Shown here: one piece after another, positions 63,566-64,000 of the stretch
Position numbering within the stretch: position 1 is the first letter of the stretch
How the letters are laid out: the number at the start of each line of letters is the position of its first letter
Origin: Paraburkholderia oxyphila NBRC 105797
GTDB lineage: Bacteria > Pseudomonadota > Gammaproteobacteria > Burkholderiales > Burkholderiaceae
DNA: 64,000 nucleotides
Direction: 5' to 3'
Assembly: GCF_000685075.1 (NCBI RefSeq)
Contig: NZ_BAYD01000009.1
Span: 62,001-126,000 of the forward strand
Made by a program: the position numbers and the translations under genes
Notes under the pieces: model-generated
Told to the model about the DNA's origin: nothing
Databases searched by the model: none
Seen by the model: only the letters and a program-made list of their open reading frames with translations

Positions 63566-64000
63566 GCGCTGACTGCCGACTGCTGACACCCGCGCGCAAA
63601 TCGGCCGTAAAAACGCGGCGATACACCGCCGCCGCGCGCCGAATCTGCCCCCGCGAGCAGGGTCTCTGCTGCGGCCTGTCAGACCTTCCGGTATGATTTG
63701 GGCGAACATTCGAGCGGCATGCGTCGTATTCGAGCGCGTGCCGCCTGCGGCAAGCGCGCATGCCCTGACGGGCCAAACCAGCCCGTCCCAAGAGCGGTCG
63801 GACTCCCAGGCTTTCGCGCCTGCGCGCCGCATCCCGCCGAAGCCCGCTTTGTCGCGTCACGGCCTTTACGCATGGGCCGGGCAGGCGCCGACACAGCACC
63901 CTGCGACACCTCGCGTAGCGCAGGTCACCACGCTCGTTAGCCGCGGCGCAGCCCATGAGGCACGCTCGCGGTAAAATAATGGGCTGCGCCTCGTTCGCAA
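63566..64000. other. Gene-free right edge
   Basis: 435 bases after the exporter gene to the window end. TATGAT at 63692 and TAAAAT near 63973 resemble -10 boxes and suggest that a plus-strand gene begins beyond the window. A 93-codon open frame at 63693 has neither a ribosome site nor family resemblance and is not called. Confidence 0.45.

Noticed and set aside
63693..63974. A 93-codon plus-strand frame at the right edge
   Set aside because: No ribosome site, low-complexity composition and a competing frame of similar length; more likely leader of a gene outside the window.

Overview
The window is about 64 kb of GC-rich (roughly two-thirds G+C), densely coded bacterial chromosome. Three things suggest Burkholderiaceae, most likely Paraburkholderia, Caballeronia or Burkholderia: two 16-strand Gram-negative porins of the Burkholderia type, the lineage-typical DUF4148, small H-NS and KirBac channel genes, and the gene order rsmI / yraN / SIS isomerase / BON lipoprotein. 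This assignment is inference from gene content, not a database match. No prophage, transposase or CRISPR array is visible. The only RNA gene is one tRNA-Ala(CGC).

Region by region. 1-6 kb: the 3' end of acetate kinase, a small serine hydrolase, hydroxypyruvate reductase, HMG-CoA lyase, and a four-gene operon with ATGA-type overlaps (YbaK-like deacylase, DUF1289, MaoC, metallo-beta-lactamase fold). 6-17 kb: DUF445 membrane protein, an EamA exporter divergent from an Lrp regulator with a palindromic operator between them, a predicted fluoroacetate dehalogenase, a nitronate monooxygenase, a LysR regulator, a porin, a secreted protein and an SBF-type transporter. 16.5-17.7 kb is a lower-GC accessory patch (DUF1828/1829, DUF3309). 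17.7-21.5 kb: a LacI regulator, AGE-family epimerase and PfkB kinase that look like a mannose-to-fructose-6-phosphate route. 21.6-32.4 kb: two small orphan proteins, a KirBac potassium channel, a 1204-residue indolepyruvate ferredoxin oxidoreductase, an EAL protein, a Na+/H+ antiporter and a uracil-type permease.

32.8-36.3 kb is the most notable stretch. It holds a bufABC bufferin operon: a Cys-containing secreted DUF2282 peptide, a DUF692 multinuclear iron oxidase and its DUF2063 partner. Beside it is a DUF2239 gene preceded by two TTACCCGGGTAA-type operators. 36.3-41.2 kb: a DUF4148 protein, a membrane protein, a second porin, a small protein, an SRPBCC protein, a SymE-type toxin-like protein and, next to tRNA-Ala, decayed pieces of an AAA-ATPase cassette that may once have been a defence system. 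41.3-51.2 kb is conserved housekeeping: cytochrome c, BON lipoprotein, SIS isomerase, YraN, RsmI, RlpA, glyoxalase-II-like hydrolase, exonuclease, Lrp, cation diffusion facilitator, H-NS and a HugZ-like oxidase. 51.4-63.6 kb is metabolic and transport: MFS, branched-chain amino acid binding protein, a second nitronate monooxygenase, dienelactone hydrolase, amidase, HiPIP, FAD oxidoreductase, a Pro-rich secreted protein, an EEP hydrolase and a LysE exporter.

Short tandem repeats (8, 9 or 11 bp units) recur in gaps close to gene starts or stops. Several genes appear to start at TTG or GTG.
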